A DNA stretch of 64,000 nt from Streptomyces sp. Tue6028 (GTDB lineage Bacteria; Actinomycetota; Actinomycetes; Streptomycetales; Streptomycetaceae): the NCBI RefSeq assembly GCF_002300165.1, contig NZ_MLCE01000028.1, positions 47,652-111,651 of the forward strand, given 5' to 3'. The translations under genes were made by a program, and so were the position numbers. Under the pieces are notes generated by a model. The model saw only the letters and a program-made list of their open reading frames with translations. It was not told the DNA's origin and did no database searches. Shown piece by piece: positions 8,965 to 17,496 of this stretch (position 1 is the stretch's first letter; the number at the start of each line of letters is the position of its first letter).

Positions 8965-9546
8965 GTGCCAAGGATTCGAGCGGCCTCCGTGGCCGAGCAC
9001 CGGTCGATGCAGCGAGCCGCCTTGCTGGACGCGGCGCGGTCCCTGCTGTCCGAGGGCGGGACGGAGGCGCTGACCTTCCCTGCCCTCGCCGAACGCACGG
9101 GACTCGCGAGATCGTCCGTCTACGAGTACTTCCGCTCCCGCGCGGCCGTCGTCGAGGAACTGTGCGAGGTCGACTTCCCCGTCTGGGCGGCCGAGGTCTC
9201 CGCCGCGATGGAGCGGGCGGACGCCCCTGAGGACAAGGTCGAGGCGTACGTCCGCCGGCAGCTCGCGCTGGTCGGCGACCGGCGGCACCGCGCCGTGGTC
9301 GCCATCTCCGCGAGCGAACTCGACGCCGGAGCGCGGGAGAAGATCCGCGCAGCTCACGGCGGCCTGGTCGCGATGATCGTCGAGGCGCTCGGCGACATGG
9401 GACACGCGGAACCACGGCTGGCCGCGATGCTCCTCCAGGGCGTGGTCGACGCCGCCGTGCGTCGTATCGAGCTGGGCGCCGCGGAGGAACCCGACGCCAT
9501 CACCGACGCGGCCGTTTCCATGGTTCTGCGGGGCGTGCGGGGCTGA
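8965..9546 (+). CDS. TetR/AcrR family transcriptional regulator
   Basis: A 193-residue TetR-type repressor. The N-terminal helix-turn-helix spans LLDAARSLLSEGGTEALTF to ERTGLARSSVYEYFRSRA. The remaining all-helical ligand domain is not specific to a known effector. The start was placed at GTG 8965 (MPRIRAASVAEHR) because a TANNNT box lies just upstream; GTG 8956 is the alternative. It lies between whiG and a divergently oriented M23 gene. Its target is unknown. Confidence 0.88.
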   Translation: MPRIRAASVAEHRSMQRAALLDAARSLLSEGGTEALTFPALAERTGLARSSVYEYFRSRAAVVEELCEVDFPVWAAEVSAAMERADAPEDKVEAYVRRQLALVGDRRHRAVVAISASELDAGAREKIRAAHGGLVAMIVEALGDMGHAEPRLAAMLLQGVVDAAVRRIELGAAEEPDAITDAAVSMVLRGVRG

Positions 9547-9697
9547 GTCCGGCGCTTCCCGGCACGCGAGGCGACGCCGGGACCTGTGTGCGCGGAGGTG
9601 AGGTCGGGACCTGTGGCGCGCGGATGCGACGCCGGGGCCCGGGGCGCGCGGACCCGATGCCGGGACCCGTCTCCCTCACGTCCGGGACCTGTCTCCC

Positions 9698-10402
9698 TCA
9701 CGTGGCGGGTGTCCGCGGCACCCCCGCCACCGGCAGCAGGCGCGACGGGCCCGCGCGCAGCAGCCAGGGCGGGAGCAGCGACAGCGGGTCCAGATACGTA
9801 CTGCCTCTCAGCAGTCCCCAGTGCAGACACGACCTGGCACAGTGCGAGCCGTCGCCTTCGACAGTGCCGAGCAGGTCACCCGCCGCGACCTCGTCGCCCT
9901 TGCGCACGGACGCCAGCACCGGCTCGTACGTCGTCCGCAGCGGTGGGGTGCCCGTGTCCGGCAGTTCGACCGAGACGACACCACGGCCGGCGACCCGGCC
10001 CGCGAAGGACACCCGGCCCGCGGCGACGGCACGGACCGGCGCACCCGGGGCTGCCCCGAGGTCCACGCCGCGATGGCCCCGGGAGTACGCCGTCGCCGGC
10101 GGCTCCCAGCCCCGTACGACCGGAGGGCGCGTGCCCACGGGCCAGGCGCGCCCGAGCTTCGGCACCGGGTCGGCGGCAGAAGCGTCCCCCGGATCCGAGT
10201 CCGAGGCCGAGCCCGAGCCCGAGTCCGAGTCCGAGTCCGAGGCAGGGGACACGGCCGGAGCCGCTGCCGCTGCCGCTGCCGATGCCGGGGGCGCGGGGCC
10301 GTTCGCCCGGGCGGGGGCCGACGGGCCCGCTGCGCCCAGGACGGTCGCCACCAGGCCCAGCAACAGCCCGAGCCACGTACGCACACATCGTTTCGCTCGC
10401 AT
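9698..10402 (-). CDS. Secreted M23-type peptidase-like protein
   Basis: A 234-residue exported protein. A signal peptide (TWLGLLLGLVATVLG, cleavage near ARA-NG) precedes a low-complexity Ala and Ser/Asp linker, which in DNA is a run of Asp-Ser codons near 10195-10250. A LytM/M23 domain follows. The HRGVDLGA box supplies the His and Asp metal ligands. The final box reads CLHWGL, so the first His of the usual HxH is Cys, next to another Cys (HCARSC). It may be a weak or non-catalytic cell-wall binder. It is divergent from rpsB. Confidence 0.85.
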   Translation of the reverse strand: MRAKRCVRTWLGLLLGLVATVLGAAGPSAPARANGPAPPASAAAAAAAPAVSPASDSDSDSGSGSASDSDPGDASAADPVPKLGRAWPVGTRPPVVRGWEPPATAYSRGHRGVDLGAAPGAPVRAVAAGRVSFAGRVAGRGVVSVELPDTGTPPLRTTYEPVLASVRKGDEVAAGDLLGTVEGDGSHCARSCLHWGLLRGSTYLDPLSLLPPWLLRAGPSRLLPVAGVPRTPAT

Positions 10403-10672
10403 GCCGCCACCGTCCCGCAACGGGCCGAACACGGCCGGGATCTGTGGAGTACCGGCCGGTTGTGGACAGCGGCGTCACCCGGCGCCTCTCGGGTCCCGTA
10501 CACTTCTGATGGCGATCCGGGTCACCGGGTCGACTTCGCACGCCCCGACACCTGGTCGTCAGCGACCGGTGTCAGCGCCTCTCGGTCCCTCGTGGCAAGG
10601 CGCATCGCGGGCGTCAGGCGCGTGTGCCGTCCGGCACACGCGGCACAACCGAGAACACCAAGGAGAACGGCC

Positions 10673-11587
10673 ATGGCCGTCGTCACGATGCGGGAGCTGC
10701 TGGAGAGCGGCGTCCACTTCGGTCACCAGACCCGTCGCTGGAACCCGAAGATGAAGCGCTTCATCTTCACCGAGCGCAACGGCATCTACATCATCGACCT
10801 GCTCCAGTCGCTGTCGTACATCGACCGCGCCTACGAGTTCGTCAAGGAGACCGTCGCCCACGGCGGCACGGTCATGTTCGTCGGCACGAAGAAGCAGGCG
10901 CAGGAGGCCATCGCCGAGCAGGCCACCCGCGTCGGCATGCCTTACGTCAACCAGCGCTGGCTGGGCGGCATGCTCACCAACTTCTCCACCGTCTACAAGC
11001 GTCTGCAGCGCCTCAAGGAGCTCGAGCAGATCGACTTCGAGGACGTCGCCGCTTCCGGTCTCACCAAGAAGGAGCTTCTCGTGCTCTCGCGCGAGAAGGC
11101 CAAGCTGGAGAAGACCCTCGGTGGTATCCGCGAGATGCAGAAGGTGCCCAGCGCCGTCTGGATCGTGGACACCAAGAAGGAGCACATCGCGGTCGGCGAG
11201 GCCCGGAAGCTCAACATCCCGGTCGTCGCCATCCTCGACACCAACTGTGACCCCGACGAGGTCGACTACAAGATCCCGGGCAACGACGACGCGATCCGCT
11301 CCGTCACCCTGCTCACCCGCGTGATCGCCGACGCCGTCGCCGAGGGCCTCATCGCCCGCTCCGGTGCCGGCAAGGCCGAGGGTGACAAGGCCGCGGGCGA
11401 GCCGCTCGCCGCGTGGGAGCGCGACCTGCTCGAGGGCGAGAAGAAGGCCGACGAGGCCGAGGTCCAGACCTCCGCCGAGACGGAGAAGGTCGCCGACGCC
11501 GAGCAGGCCGACGCTCCGGCCGCCGAGGCCGAGGCTGTCGAGGCCCCCGCCGCCGAGGCTCCGGCCGCGGACGCCGAGCAGGCCTGA
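10673..11587 (+). CDS. rpsB: 30S ribosomal protein S2
   Basis: S2 of the small ribosomal subunit, 304 residues. The core starts AVVTMRELLESGVHFGHQTR and includes RWLGGMLTNFSTVYKRL and DTNCDPDEVDYKIPGNDDA. The C-terminal 65 residues are an Ala/Glu-rich extension typical of actinobacteria. AAGGAGA at 10660-10666 supports the ATG at 10673, although the frame is open far upstream. It is first of the rpsB-tsf pair. Confidence 0.97.
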   Translation: MAVVTMRELLESGVHFGHQTRRWNPKMKRFIFTERNGIYIIDLLQSLSYIDRAYEFVKETVAHGGTVMFVGTKKQAQEAIAEQATRVGMPYVNQRWLGGMLTNFSTVYKRLQRLKELEQIDFEDVAASGLTKKELLVLSREKAKLEKTLGGIREMQKVPSAVWIVDTKKEHIAVGEARKLNIPVVAILDTNCDPDEVDYKIPGNDDAIRSVTLLTRVIADAVAEGLIARSGAGKAEGDKAAGEPLAAWERDLLEGEKKADEAEVQTSAETEKVADAEQADAPAAEAEAVEAPAAEAPAADAEQA

Positions 11588-11609
11588 CCCCTCACCCCTT
11601 CGGGTTTGT

Positions 11610-11642
11610 GAACGGCGGGGGCCCACGAAGCCCCCGCCGTTC
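11610..11642 (+). terminator. Hairpin between rpsB and tsf
   Basis: A perfect 13-bp stem (GAACGGCGGGGGC and its complement) with a 7-base loop lies 23 bases after rpsB. No T-run follows, so it is probably an attenuator that lowers readthrough into tsf, or an mRNA end stabiliser. Confidence 0.7.
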
Positions 11643-11683
11643 ACCCCGTAGATCTTCAGACTCCGAGAGAGATTCCAGGAATC

Positions 11684-12520
11684 ATGGCGAACTACACCGC
11701 CGCTGACGTCAAGAAGCTCCGTGAGCTCACCGGCGCCGGCATGATGGACTGCAAGAAGGCCCTGGACGAGGCCGACGGCAACGTCGACAAGGCCGTCGAG
11801 GCGCTGCGCATCAAGGGCCAGAAGGGCGTCGCCAAGCGCGAGGGCCGCTCCGCCGAGAACGGCGCTGTGGTCTCCATCATCGCTGACGACAACACCTCCG
11901 GTGTCCTGGTCGAGCTGAAGTGCGAGACGGACTTCGTCGCCAAGGGCGAGAAGTTCCAGGCCGTCGCCAACCAGATCGCGCAGCACGTCGCCGCGACCTC
12001 CCCGGCCGACCTCGACGCGCTCCTCGGCTCCGAGATCGAGTCCGGCAAGACGGTTCAGGCGTTCGTCGACGAGGCCAACGCCAACCTGGGCGAGAAGATC
12101 GTCCTGGACCGCTTCGCCCAGTTCTCCGGCGCCTACGTCGCGTCGTACATGCACCGCACCATGCCCGACCTGCCCCCGCAGATCGGTGTCCTGGTCGAGC
12201 TGGACAAGGCCGACGCCGACCTCGCCAAGGGCATCGCGCAGCACATCGCCGCCTTCGCGCCGAAGTACCTCTCCCGTGAGGACGTCCCGGCCGAGGTCGT
12301 CGAGACCGAGCGTCGCGTCGCCGAGGAGACCACCCGCGCCGAGGGCAAGCCCGAGGCCGCCCTCCCGAAGATCGTCGAGGGTCGCGTCAACGGCTTCTTC
12401 AAGGAGGCCACCCTGCTGGGCCAGCCCTACGCGCTGGACCAGAAGAAGTCCGTCCAGCAGATCCTGGACGAGGCCGGTGTCGCCCTGAAGCGCTTCTCGC
12501 GCATCAAGGTCGGCATCTGA
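11684..12520 (+). CDS. tsf: Elongation factor Ts
   Basis: Nucleotide exchange factor for EF-Tu, 278 residues. The N-terminal UBA-like module (VKKLRELTGAGMMDCKKAL) is followed by the TDFVA motif (ELKCETDFVAKGEKF) and two core subdomains, including FSGAYVASYMHR. The length is normal for the family. It lies 96 bases after rpsB, separated only by the hairpin. Confidence 0.97.
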   Translation: MANYTAADVKKLRELTGAGMMDCKKALDEADGNVDKAVEALRIKGQKGVAKREGRSAENGAVVSIIADDNTSGVLVELKCETDFVAKGEKFQAVANQIAQHVAATSPADLDALLGSEIESGKTVQAFVDEANANLGEKIVLDRFAQFSGAYVASYMHRTMPDLPPQIGVLVELDKADADLAKGIAQHIAAFAPKYLSREDVPAEVVETERRVAEETTRAEGKPEAALPKIVEGRVNGFFKEATLLGQPYALDQKKSVQQILDEAGVALKRFSRIKVGI

Positions 12521-12623
12521 GTCCGTACCGCGATCGACGCGCGACCCCTATAGGGTCGACAGCAGTCGTCCCGGTACGCCGGCACCCACGCGTGCGTGCC
12601 GGACGACAGCAGATCTGACGAGG

Positions 12624-12673
12624 AGGCCATTGCCGAGCATGGGATGCGAACGACACCCCACCGGCAATGGCCT
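12624..12673 (+). terminator. Stem-loop between tsf and pyrH
   Basis: A perfect 12-bp stem (AGGCCATTGCCG and its complement at 12662-12673) encloses a 26-base loop, followed by TCTTCG. It probably ends the rpsB-tsf transcript or attenuates it before pyrH. A short palindrome (GACCCTATAGGGTC-like, about 12542-12556) lies just upstream. Confidence 0.6.
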
Positions 12674-12711
12674 TCTTCGTATGTGCGACACGTAAAAGAG
12701 GCGAGATCTCC

Positions 12712-13482
12712 ATGACCACCACCCAGGCCGACAAGGGCGAGAAGACCGACGACGGCAAAGGCGCGGGACGCTTTCTGCTGAAGCTTTCCGGTGAGGCGTT
12801 CGCCGGTGGCGGCGGGCTGGGCGTCGACCCCGACGTGGTGCACAAGATCGCCCGCGAGATCGCGGCCGTCGTGCGCGGCGGTGCCCAGATCGCCGTCGTC
12901 ATCGGCGGCGGCAACTTCTTCCGCGGCGCCGAACTCCAGCAGCGCGGCATGGACCGGGCCCGCTCCGACTACATGGGCATGCTCGGCACCGTCATGAACT
13001 GCCTCGCCCTCCAGGACTTCCTGGAGAAGGAGGGCATCGACAGCCGCGTGCAGACCGCCATCACCATGGGGCAGGTCGCCGAGCCGTACATCCCGCTGCG
13101 CGCCGTGCGCCACCTGGAGAAGGGCCGCGTCGTCATCTTCGGCGCCGGTATGGGCATGCCGTACTTCTCCACCGACACCACCGCCGCACAGCGCGCCCTG
13201 GAGATCGACGCCGAGGCGCTGCTGATGGGCAAGAACGGTGTGGACGGGGTCTACGACTCCGACCCCAAGACCAACCCCGAGGCAGTCAAGTTCGACTCGC
13301 TCAGCTACGGCGAGGTCATCACCCGTGACCTCAAGGTCGCCGACATGACGGCCATCACGCTGTGCCGGGACAACAAGCTGCCCATCCTGGTCTTCGAGCT
13401 CCTGGCCGAGGGCAATATCGCGCGGGCCGTCAAGGGTGAGAAGATCGGCACACTCGTGGGCGACCAGAGCGGCCGGGCCTGA
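12712..13482 (+). CDS. pyrH: UMP kinase
   Basis: Hexameric bacterial UMP kinase of the amino acid kinase fold, 256 residues; it converts UMP to UDP. Motifs are LLKLSGEAFAGG, AVVIGGGNFFRGAEL, FGAGMGMPYFSTDT and MGKNGVDGVYDSDPK. The frame opens at 12667, but the ATG at 12712 gives the normal N-terminus. The 145-residue region upstream of the GKT-like core carries a 20-residue charged extension. It is followed by frr, the usual partner. Confidence 0.96.
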   Translation: MTTTQADKGEKTDDGKGAGRFLLKLSGEAFAGGGGLGVDPDVVHKIAREIAAVVRGGAQIAVVIGGGNFFRGAELQQRGMDRARSDYMGMLGTVMNCLALQDFLEKEGIDSRVQTAITMGQVAEPYIPLRAVRHLEKGRVVIFGAGMGMPYFSTDTTAAQRALEIDAEALLMGKNGVDGVYDSDPKTNPEAVKFDSLSYGEVITRDLKVADMTAITLCRDNKLPILVFELLAEGNIARAVKGEKIGTLVGDQSGRA

Positions 13483-13654
13483 CGGGGACCGTCCCGGACG
13501 GGGAACCGACCCCGGGACGGGGACGGACCCTGACCGGGGGATGGACAATGTCCTGCCGGTCCGGAACCGTGCAGGAATAAGACGCGACGCAGCCGGCCGC
13601 CGACCCGACGAGGAAACAGCTGCCGGGCCTACTCAAGACACGCAGGAGCAAGTG

Positions 13655-14212
13655 GTGATCGAAGAGACCCTCCTCGAAGCCGAGGAGAAGATGGAGAAGG
13701 CCGTCGTGGTCGCCAAGGAGGACTTCGCCGCGATCCGCACCGGCCGTGCGCACCCGGCGATGTTCAACAAGATCGTGGCCGACTACTACGGCGCACTGAC
13801 GCCGATCAACCAGCTGGCCTCGTTCGCGGTGCCCGAGCCGCGCATGGCCGTGGTGACCCCGTTCGACAAGAGCGCGCTGCGCAACATCGAGCAGGCGATC
13901 CGCGACTCCGACCTGGGCGTCAACCCCAGCAACGACGGCAGCATCATCCGGGTGGTGTTCCCCGAGCTGACCGAGGAGCGCCGCAAGGACTACATCAAGG
14001 TCGCCAAGACCAAGGGCGAGGACGCCAAGGTCTCGATCCGTTCCGTGCGCCGCAAGGCCAAGGACGCCATCGACAAGCTGATCAAGGACGGCGAGGTCGG
14101 CGAGGACGAGGGCCGTCGTGCGGAGAAGGAGCTCGACGACACCACCGCGAAGTACGTGGCACAGGTGGACGAGCTCCTGAAGCACAAGGAAGCGGAGCTG
14201 CTCGAGGTCTGA
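13655..14212 (+). CDS. frr: Ribosome recycling factor
   Basis: A 185-residue RRF that splits post-termination ribosomes together with EF-G. Domain motifs are IRTGRAHPAMFNKIVADYYG, TPINQLASF and PELTEERRKDYIKVAKTKGE. The GTG at 13655 was chosen because AGGAG at 13644-13648 has 6-base spacing; a GTG directly upstream is less well spaced. Its stop overlaps the cdsA start. Confidence 0.96.
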   Translation: MIEETLLEAEEKMEKAVVVAKEDFAAIRTGRAHPAMFNKIVADYYGALTPINQLASFAVPEPRMAVVTPFDKSALRNIEQAIRDSDLGVNPSNDGSIIRVVFPELTEERRKDYIKVAKTKGEDAKVSIRSVRRKAKDAIDKLIKDGEVGEDEGRRAEKELDDTTAKYVAQVDELLKHKEAELLEV

Positions 14213-15351
14213 TGAACGACTCTTCCTGGGGGGCGCCGCCACAAGCCGGGTACTGGGGGCCGTCCGAGCAGGGGCCTGTCCAGGGGGCAGGTCCGGCGGG
14301 TCCCACGTACGATGCGCATGACGCGCAGCAGACTCGCCCCATGCCCATCGTGCCCGACGAACCCGCACACGGCGGAGACCAGGATGACGACCCGGGGGCC
14401 GCTCGGCTGAGTGGCCCCCTGTTCCGCGACGACCCATCGTCGACGGTGCCCCTCGGGGAGCCGTCGCATCACCCGCAGAGCCCGCAGGAGCCCATGCCCA
14501 GCGCCGCCCCCCAGCCCGCCCCCGCACCACAGAAGAAGAGTGCGGGACGCGACCTGGGCGCGGCCATAGGCGTGGGCGTCGGGCTCGGCGTCGTGATCGT
14601 CGCGTCGTTGTTCATCGTCAAGGCCGTGTTCGTCGGCGTGGTGGCGGTCGCCGTGGTGGTGGGGCTGTGGGAGCTCACCTCGCGGCTCGAGGAGCGCAAG
14701 GGCATCAAGGCGCCGCTCGTCCCGCTGGCGCTCGGCGGGGCGGCCATGGTCGTCGCCGGTTACGTCCGCGGCGCCGAGGGTGCCTGGGTGGCGATGGCGC
14801 TCACCGCGCTGGCCGTCCTGGTCTGGCGGATGACGGAGCCGCCCGAGGGCTATCTGAAGGACGTCACGGCGGGGGTCTTCGCGGCCTTCTACGTGCCGTT
14901 CCTGGCGACGTTCGTGGCCATGATGCTGACCGCCGACGACGGGCCGCGCCGCGTCCTGACGTTCCTGCTCCTGACGGTCGTCAGCGACACGGGCGCGTAC
15001 GCGATCGGCTGGCGCTTCGGCAAGAACAAGCTGGCGCCGCGCATCAGCCCCGGAAAGACCCGTGAGGGCCTGTTCGGAGCGGTCACCTTCGCGATGGCGG
15101 CCGGCGCGCTGTGCATGCAGTTCCTGATCGACGGCGGCAGTTGGTGGCAGGGTCTGGTCCTCGGCCTCGCGGTCGCGGTCAGCGCCACGCTCGGCGACCT
15201 CGGCGAGTCCATGATCAAGCGGGACCTGGGCATCAAGGACATGGGCACGCTGCTGCCGGGGCACGGCGGCATCATGGACCGGCTGGACTCCCTGCTGCCG
15301 ACGGCTCCGGTGGTCTGGCTGCTCCTGGTGATCTTCGTGGGCTCCGGCTGA
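14212..15351 (+). CDS. cdsA: Phosphatidate cytidylyltransferase (CDP-diglyceride synthase)
   Basis: Integral membrane enzyme forming CDP-diacylglycerol from phosphatidate and CTP, the branch point of phospholipid synthesis. The first 105 residues are Pro/Gln-rich and disordered, an actinobacterial extension. About eight membrane segments follow. The CDS signature near the C-terminus is intact: MIKRDLGIKDMGTLLPGHGG then MDRLDS. Translation is coupled to frr by a one-base overlap. Confidence 0.95.
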   Translation: MNDSSWGAPPQAGYWGPSEQGPVQGAGPAGPTYDAHDAQQTRPMPIVPDEPAHGGDQDDDPGAARLSGPLFRDDPSSTVPLGEPSHHPQSPQEPMPSAAPQPAPAPQKKSAGRDLGAAIGVGVGLGVVIVASLFIVKAVFVGVVAVAVVVGLWELTSRLEERKGIKAPLVPLALGGAAMVVAGYVRGAEGAWVAMALTALAVLVWRMTEPPEGYLKDVTAGVFAAFYVPFLATFVAMMLTADDGPRRVLTFLLLTVVSDTGAYAIGWRFGKNKLAPRISPGKTREGLFGAVTFAMAAGALCMQFLIDGGSWWQGLVLGLAVAVSATLGDLGESMIKRDLGIKDMGTLLPGHGGIMDRLDSLLPTAPVVWLLLVIFVGSG

Positions 15352-15388
15352 CCTCCGTATCCGTCACCGGCCTGCTGTTTTGAGGGTG

Positions 15389-15420
15389 AGGGCCCGCCGT
15401 TCCACGGAACGGCGGGCCCT
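15389..15420 (+). terminator. Terminator after cdsA
   Basis: A stem of up to 15 bp (AGGGCCCGCCGTTCC with its complement at 15406-15420) is followed by TTTCC. It lies 38 bases past the cdsA stop and probably ends the pyrH-frr-cdsA transcript. Confidence 0.8.
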
Positions 15421-15661
15421 TTCCGTGCCGAGCCGTGTGCGGCCGCCGTGCCGAGTTGTGCGCCGCCACTCTGCTGGGGCGTGCCGTCGCCGGGCCGGAG
15501 TGCGGGTGCGGGTGCGGGGCGACTGATCTAGCGTCGGAAGGAGAAGGGCGCTCCGCCGAGCCGACGGGTGCGGGGGCCCGGGGCCACGGCCGTACGCCGG
15601 CCGCGTCCGGTGCTCGGCGCCGAGCACGCACGAGCCCCGATCCCGAAGAGCAGGTGTCCCC

Positions 15662-15934
15662 ATGCGCATGTCGGCCCGTATCGCCGGTGTCCTCATCGGT
15701 CTGCCCCTCGTACTCGGCGGCGTGGCCTTCGCCACCCCCGCCGCCCACGCGGACATCCCGGCCTGCACGAAGATGGTCCAGCAGGCGGGCGTCCAGGTCT
15801 CGGACGCCGTCACGGCGGCGTGCACCCAAGGCGTGCACAACGACCTCAAGGGCTGTGTGAGCGCCCTGACCGCTGAGGGCGTGCCGGGCGGTGCCGCGAA
15901 CGGTGCCTGCCGTTTCGCGGCCAACCCGCCGTGA
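15662..15934 (+). CDS. Small secreted cysteine-containing protein
   Basis: A 90-residue exported protein I cannot name. The signal peptide (RIAGVLIGLPLVLGGVAFA, cleavage likely AHA-DI) leaves about 60 residues with four Cys (IPACTK, TAACTQ, KGCVSA, GACRF), suggesting two disulfides. No chaplin or other known motif is present. GAGCAGGTG at about 15648-15656 may be the ribosome site. It stands alone after the cdsA terminator. Confidence 0.7.
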   Translation: MRMSARIAGVLIGLPLVLGGVAFATPAAHADIPACTKMVQQAGVQVSDAVTAACTQGVHNDLKGCVSALTAEGVPGGAANGACRFAANPP

Positions 15935-15978
15935 CGGCCCGCCTCCCGACCGGCCCAGGCCGTTGAGAGGTGAGCGTC

Positions 15979-16114
15979 CGACGCGGCGGCCGTCCACCCC
16001 GGCAGTCGCGATCGGTGGGGTGGGCGTATGCCACGGCCACGGTGCTCGCCGCTGCGGCCGCCCGTCCCGGCCGCAGCGATCGGTGGGGTGGCCGTCCGCC
16101 ACGGCCGCCGCGAT
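15979..16114. repeat. Imperfect 68-bp tandem duplication
   Basis: Two imperfect copies with a 68-bp period; ATCGGTGGGGTGG recurs at 16011 and 16079, followed in both by CCACGGCC. It lies in the gap between two genes and contains no supported gene. Confidence 0.6.
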
Positions 16115-16144
16115 CCGGCGGCCGCGCGTGAGGGCCCGCCGCCG

Positions 16145-16885
16145 TCAGCAGTGGCAGAGCAGATCGACGACGACAGCCTCGGCACGCAGGTCGTCGAGGT
16201 ACGCGTTGGCCCGCTCCCAGTAGCCGTCGCTCCGCCCGTCCGACCATGTGCCGTCGAGGGCGAGCAGGGCGAAGCCGGGCACGGCGCACTGGACCGCCGA
16301 CCGCCGAGCCTCCTCGTGCTCCTGCGCGAAGTACGCGATCGGATCGTTCAGCAGGAACGACATGTCGAAGTGCGGATCGCCGGCGACGGCCCGCTGTGCC
16401 ACTTCCTGCACCAGCGGCTGGGCCAGATGATCCCTCTTGGCGTCCTCACGGGAGTAGTCGTCGGGGTCGGAGTCGTGACGGGCGACGAAGTGGGACAGCG
16501 GCTGGGCCTCGGGGTGCTGCGCGGTCAGTTCGTCCCAGGCGGCGAGCAGTGCGTCGTACCTGTGCGCCGACCGTCGCCGCATCGCGTCGAAGTCGAGCAT
16601 CCCCCGTGGCCCGCCGGAGCACTCCAGCGGCCCGAGGGGATCGAGGTCCGCCTTCCTGCGGGGGACGGTGGAGGCCGTGACGAGCCTGCGGTCGCCGTCG
16701 TGGGCCGGCAGGACGAGGTACGGGGTGCTCGCATCGGAGCGAATGGTCCACCGGTCCCACTCGCCGACCGGATTCCACTCGTCGGTGAGGTTGATGTCGT
16801 AGGGCGCCATGGCGGCGGCTATCGCCTCCGGAAGCTTCCGCGGCTTGGTCGGTGGCAGGCACACCGTGACGATGAACTTGGTCAT
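16145..16885 (-). CDS. Uncharacterised protein
   Basis: A 246-residue soluble protein, not recognised. It starts TKFIVTVCLPPTK and is rich in Trp, Asp and Arg in its middle, with an internal SHFVARHDSDPDDYSREDAK stretch. No signal peptide or membrane segment is seen. The C-terminus ends VVVDLLCHC. Codon use and GC match the surrounding genes. Similar orphan proteins occur sporadically in Streptomyces; no function is assigned. Confidence 0.7.
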   Translation of the reverse strand: MTKFIVTVCLPPTKPRKLPEAIAAAMAPYDINLTDEWNPVGEWDRWTIRSDASTPYLVLPAHDGDRRLVTASTVPRRKADLDPLGPLECSGGPRGMLDFDAMRRRSAHRYDALLAAWDELTAQHPEAQPLSHFVARHDSDPDDYSREDAKRDHLAQPLVQEVAQRAVAGDPHFDMSFLLNDPIAYFAQEHEEARRSAVQCAVPGFALLALDGTWSDGRSDGYWERANAYLDDLRAEAVVVDLLCHC

Positions 16886-16985
16886 ACGCGGGATCGTAGA
16901 GCCGGGGCATTCCCCGAGGTCGTGCGCCCCGTGACGCCCGCGGTCGGCCCCGCGCCGCCGCGGGGCGCGGCGGTGCCGGCCCGGC

Positions 16986-17324
16986 TCAGTCGAGGACCCC
17001 GAGCTCGCTGTCCGGCCGGCAGTGCGAGCAGGCGTCGACCCCTTCGGTGAGGGCCCGCAGCGCCTGGTCGCGCGGGATGCCGCGTACGCGCTTGCCGGCC
17101 ATGTGGCAGCCGCCCACGTGCACCGCGACCGGCGGCTTCTCGCTGCCGATGCCCACTTCGAGCAGCCAGTCGGGCACCGGTGGCCGTGCCTGCCGGCCGC
17201 GGTCCCGCTCCACCTCGCGCCGCTCGATGTCGGCGATGCGTCGCTGTACCCGGGTGAGCGAGAGGATCAGCCACGTCTCCAGCGTGCGGAGCCTCGGCAG
17301 GTCGGGCGGCAGGTCATCGTGCAC
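16986..17324 (-). CDS. DUF6233 family protein
   Basis: A 112-residue member of a Streptomyces-specific multicopy family. An N-terminal helix (LPRLRTLETWLILSLTRVQR) leads into charged residues. The hallmark core is PPVAVHVGGCHMAGKR, then ALTEGVDACSHCRPDSELG, with three Cys and two His that could bind a metal. Function is unknown. GTG at 17324 (VHDDLPPDLPRL) was taken as start from family resemblance. Confidence 0.8.
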   Translation of the reverse strand: MHDDLPPDLPRLRTLETWLILSLTRVQRRIADIERREVERDRGRQARPPVPDWLLEVGIGSEKPPVAVHVGGCHMAGKRVRGIPRDQALRALTEGVDACSHCRPDSELGVLD

Positions 17325-17432
17325 ATGTTCGATTCTATGACCGCATCGCGCCGGGGACACTCCTCGCCCCGGGGGTCGCATCCCCGCGACTCGCCCGTCG
17401 TCGCTCGCTAGCGCCTCAAAAATGCCTGGATT

Positions 17433-17468
17433 GGTAGGTTATGGCGCGATCACGGACAGTTACCTACC
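17433..17468. promoter_or_regulatory. Inverted repeat upstream of amine oxidase gene
   Basis: GGTAGGT at 17433-17439 and ACCTACC at 17462-17468 form inverted half-sites about 29 bp apart, centre to centre, in an AT-richer patch just upstream of the amine oxidase start. It may be a regulator site. Confidence 0.35.
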
Positions 17469-17496
17469 GAAAACATCCATGCTGAGAGGGCCGGAG

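Noticed and set aside
9586..10509. Plus-strand frame upstream of rpsB
   Set aside because: Antisense to the M23-type gene, Pro/Arg-rich and without motifs.
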